From positions 1 to 24,271 of the forward strand of contig JBBDIU010000082.1 of the NCBI GenBank assembly GCA_040880205.1: a stretch of 24,271 nt of DNA. The letters are read 5' to 3'. Below are positions 22,860-24,271 of the stretch, piece after piece. Source of the stretch: WACF01 sp040880205. Lineage in GTDB: Bacteria > Pseudomonadota > Gammaproteobacteria > Pseudomonadales > Cellvibrionaceae. Each line of letters starts with the position of its first letter. The first letter of the stretch is position 1. Below the pieces are notes generated by a model, which worked only from the letters and a program-made list of their open reading frames with translations, was not told where the DNA came from and searched no databases. The position numbers were made by a program, and so were the translations under genes.

Positions 22860-23678
22860 ATGATCGATGAAAAACTCCACAAGGTGCTGGCGAGAGCCGG
22901 CCTGGGTTCCCGCCGCGAAATGGAAGCGGCCATAAGCCGCGGACGGGTAAGCGTGAATGGCAAACCCGCCACGCTGGGTGATCGGGTAAGCGATAAGGAC
23001 AAAATTATTTTCGATGGCCGCTTGGTAAAAGCGGCTGCTGGGAAAACACGCTTGCGCGTCATTCTTTACAACAAGCCCGAAGGCGAAATCTGTTCCCGCT
23101 CCGACCCGGAAGGGCGTCCCACGGTTTATGATCGCCTGCCTCATTTGCGCGAGGGGCGTTGGATATCGGTGGGGCGTCTGGATTTTAATACCAGCGGTTT
23201 GTTGCTATTCACCAATGACGGCGATTTTGCCCACAAGTTGATGCATCCCTCGTCGGTCATTGATCGCGAATATTTGGTACGGGTGTTCGGGGAAGTTCAG
23301 GAGGGCACGATCCAACGCCTGAAGGAGGGCGTGTTGTTGGAAGATGGAGTCGCGCGCTTTACGGATGTTGTGGCGCGGGACACGGATGGAAGCAGTCGTT
23401 GGTTTTATTGCGTGGTGATGGAAGGACGCAACCGCGAAGTGCGGCGCTTGTGGGAATCCCAGGGACTCAAGGTGAATCGCTTAAAACGGGTTCGTTTCGG
23501 TAATATCTTTATTCCCAGTCACGTGCGCACCGGCCAGTGGATTGAACTCAATCACAAGGAGATCGGTGAACTGGCGCAAACCGCGGGTGTTGATATTCCA
23601 AAGAACACCGAACCCTTTACCACCAAGGAACAAGATAACCAAGCCCGCCATCAACGCCGGCTTCGACGTGGGCGGTAA
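22860..23678 (+). CDS. rluB: 23S rRNA pseudouridine synthase B
   Basis: 272 residues from ATG 22860, which matches the RluB N-terminus (KLHKVLARAGLGSRREMEAA). GTG 22821 would add 13 unsupported residues. An S4 RNA-binding domain (about 1-60) is followed by the catalytic domain with GRLDFNTSGLLLFTNDG, where Asp108 is the nucleophile, and FYCVVMEGRNREVRRLWESQG. RluB converts U2605 (E. coli numbering) of 23S rRNA to pseudouridine. The C-terminal 30 residues are charged and basic (RHQRRLRRGR), common in this family. It is the last gene of the scp run and is followed by a heptamer repeat element. Confidence 0.94.
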   Translation: MIDEKLHKVLARAGLGSRREMEAAISRGRVSVNGKPATLGDRVSDKDKIIFDGRLVKAAAGKTRLRVILYNKPEGEICSRSDPEGRPTVYDRLPHLREGRWISVGRLDFNTSGLLLFTNDGDFAHKLMHPSSVIDREYLVRVFGEVQEGTIQRLKEGVLLEDGVARFTDVVARDTDGSSRWFYCVVMEGRNREVRRLWESQGLKVNRLKRVRFGNIFIPSHVRTGQWIELNHKEIGELAQTAGVDIPKNTEPFTTKEQDNQARHQRRLRRGR

Positions 23679-23711
23679 ACTGGGAAGAAAAGTCGCTAGT
23701 CGCTAATCAGC

Positions 23712-23870
23712 GTGAGATGTGAGACGTGAGACGTGAGACGTGAGACGTGAGACGTGAGACGTAAAGGTTGACACCAGGATTGGAAAAAGTTCTCCTGTGT
23801 TCATTGTTCATTGTTCATTGTTCATTGTTCATTGTTCCCTGTTCCCTGTTCCCTGTTCCCTGCCCCCCCC
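23712..23870. repeat. Composite heptamer repeat element (regular copy)
   Basis: Seven tandem GTGAGA(T/C) units (23712-23760), a spacer with GTTGACACC (23767-23775), five TTCATTG units (23800-23834), four TTCCCTG units (23835-23862) and a run of eight C (23863-23870). It fills the gap between the convergent rluB and histidine kinase genes and ends one base from the latter's stop. Slippage of the arrays and of the C8 run is likely. Confidence 0.95.
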
Positions 23871-23871
23871 A

Positions 23872-24271
23872 TTACGCTGATTTTACGGGAGGAAGTTCAG
23901 TTTCTTCTGCAACAGATTCAAAGTCAGTCCGGGGTAGAATGACTTCCACGACCAGCCCCCCTTCCGGGTGATTGTGGGCGGTGATGGTGCCACCGTGCAG
24001 TTGAACCGTGCGCTGCGCGATACTCAAGCCGAGGCCGTAGCCGCCGCTGGCGCGATCCCGTGCCTCATCGGTGCGATAGAAAGGTTCAAAAATATCTTTT
24101 AAATGCTCCTCCCTAACACCGGGACCCTGGTCCGCTATGGCGACGATGTAGTTGTCGTTGCGTTGACGCAAGGTAATACTAATGGTGGTATTGGGCCGGG
24201 TGTAGTGCAAGGCATTGCCCAGGACGTTTTCGAATACACCGATTAGAGTGTTGCTGTAGGTGGCCACCAAG
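23872..24271 (-). CDS. Sensor histidine kinase, C-terminal ATPase domain (5' end outside window)
   Basis: The last 132 residues of a two-component sensor kinase; the frame is open to the right edge, so the sensor, membrane and dimerisation regions lie outside. The HATPase boxes are in order: N box FENVLGNALHYT, G1 DQGPGV, F box IFEPFYRTDEA, G2 GGYGLGLSIAQ, then GGTITAHNHPEGGLVVEVILP. It binds ATP and phosphorylates a His in the missing part, then a response regulator. The boxes suggest an OmpR-partner (CpxA/EnvZ-like) kinase. The final 20 residues after ILPRTDFES are a variable tail. The stop lies one base from a C8 run and heptamer array. Confidence 0.93.
   Translation of the reverse strand, partial: LVATYSNTLIGVFENVLGNALHYTRPNTTISITLRQRNDNYIVAIADQGPGVREEHLKDIFEPFYRTDEARDRASGGYGLGLSIAQRTVQLHGGTITAHNHPEGGLVVEVILPRTDFESVAEETELPPVKSA

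Noticed and set aside
23712..23870. CRISPR array
   Set aside because: The units are contiguous 7-mers without spacers, and no cas genes are near.
23768..23971. Small plus-strand ORF across the repeat array
   Set aside because: Its sequence is the translated heptamer array (repeated CSLFIV/CSLFPV) followed by antisense of the histidine kinase; not a protein-coding pattern.
1..24271. tRNA or rRNA genes
   Set aside because: No cloverleaf with a recognisable T-loop or CCA context and no rRNA-like segment was found by eye in the intergenic regions.

Overview
The window is 24.3 kb of chromosome from a gammaproteobacterium. The evidence is the conserved run yciO-scpA-scpB-rluB, an NfuA-type Fe/S carrier, YgiM- and YciI-type proteins, pdxJ and a small cold-shock protein. 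The genus cannot be named from the sequence. Most of the window is GC-rich (38 of 60 bases in 9961-10020), but the stretch from about 4900 to 7150 is poorer (25 of 60 in 5041-5100, 26 of 60 in 6241-6300).

Region 1 (1-13416) is the distal part of a natural-product or acyl-conjugate biosynthetic locus built as three transcription units. The first, on the plus strand, holds the end of a nonribosomal peptide synthetase or PKS/NRPS hybrid (C-A-T, probably glycine-activating, no thioesterase). Two alpha/beta-hydrolase-fold proteins and a SAM methyltransferase follow with 0 to 4 nt between or overlapping genes. The second, on the minus strand, holds a KAS III-like ketosynthase, a free acyl carrier protein and a double-GNAT-like protein. 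The third, on the plus strand, holds a second free carrier protein, an AMP-forming acyl ligase, an NAD-synthase-like ATP pyrophosphatase and an AsnB-like glutamine amidotransferase, the last three with overlapping stop/start codons. I infer that the ligase and KAS III make a carrier-bound acyl unit, the two ATP-PPi enzymes amidate or transfer nitrogen, and the assembly line plus hydrolases, methyltransferase and acetyltransferase build and tailor the product. The hydrolase pair, ligase, carrier protein and amidotransferase recall the biosynthetic cassette that accompanies exosortase A loci, but no exosortase or PEP-CTERM protein is present here.

Region 2 (13420-19850) is housekeeping: nfuA on the plus strand, then on the minus strand (read right to left) a VC0807-type membrane protein, yciI, ygiM, a secreted cyclophilin, pdxJ, a SpoU-family RNA methyltransferase, a cold-shock gene with a long leader, and an MgtC-type membrane protein. 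Between the SpoU and cold-shock genes lies about 340 bp with strong hairpins, a probable promoter and a possible decayed TnpB C-terminus.

Region 3 (20100-24271) is yciO, scpA, scpB and rluB on the plus strand, meeting the 3' end of a sensor histidine kinase that runs off the right edge. Three heptamer repeat tracts (14165-14295, 17930-17950, 23712-23870) each lie within 10 nt of the stop codon of a minus-strand gene. Two of them are composite elements sharing the same layout.
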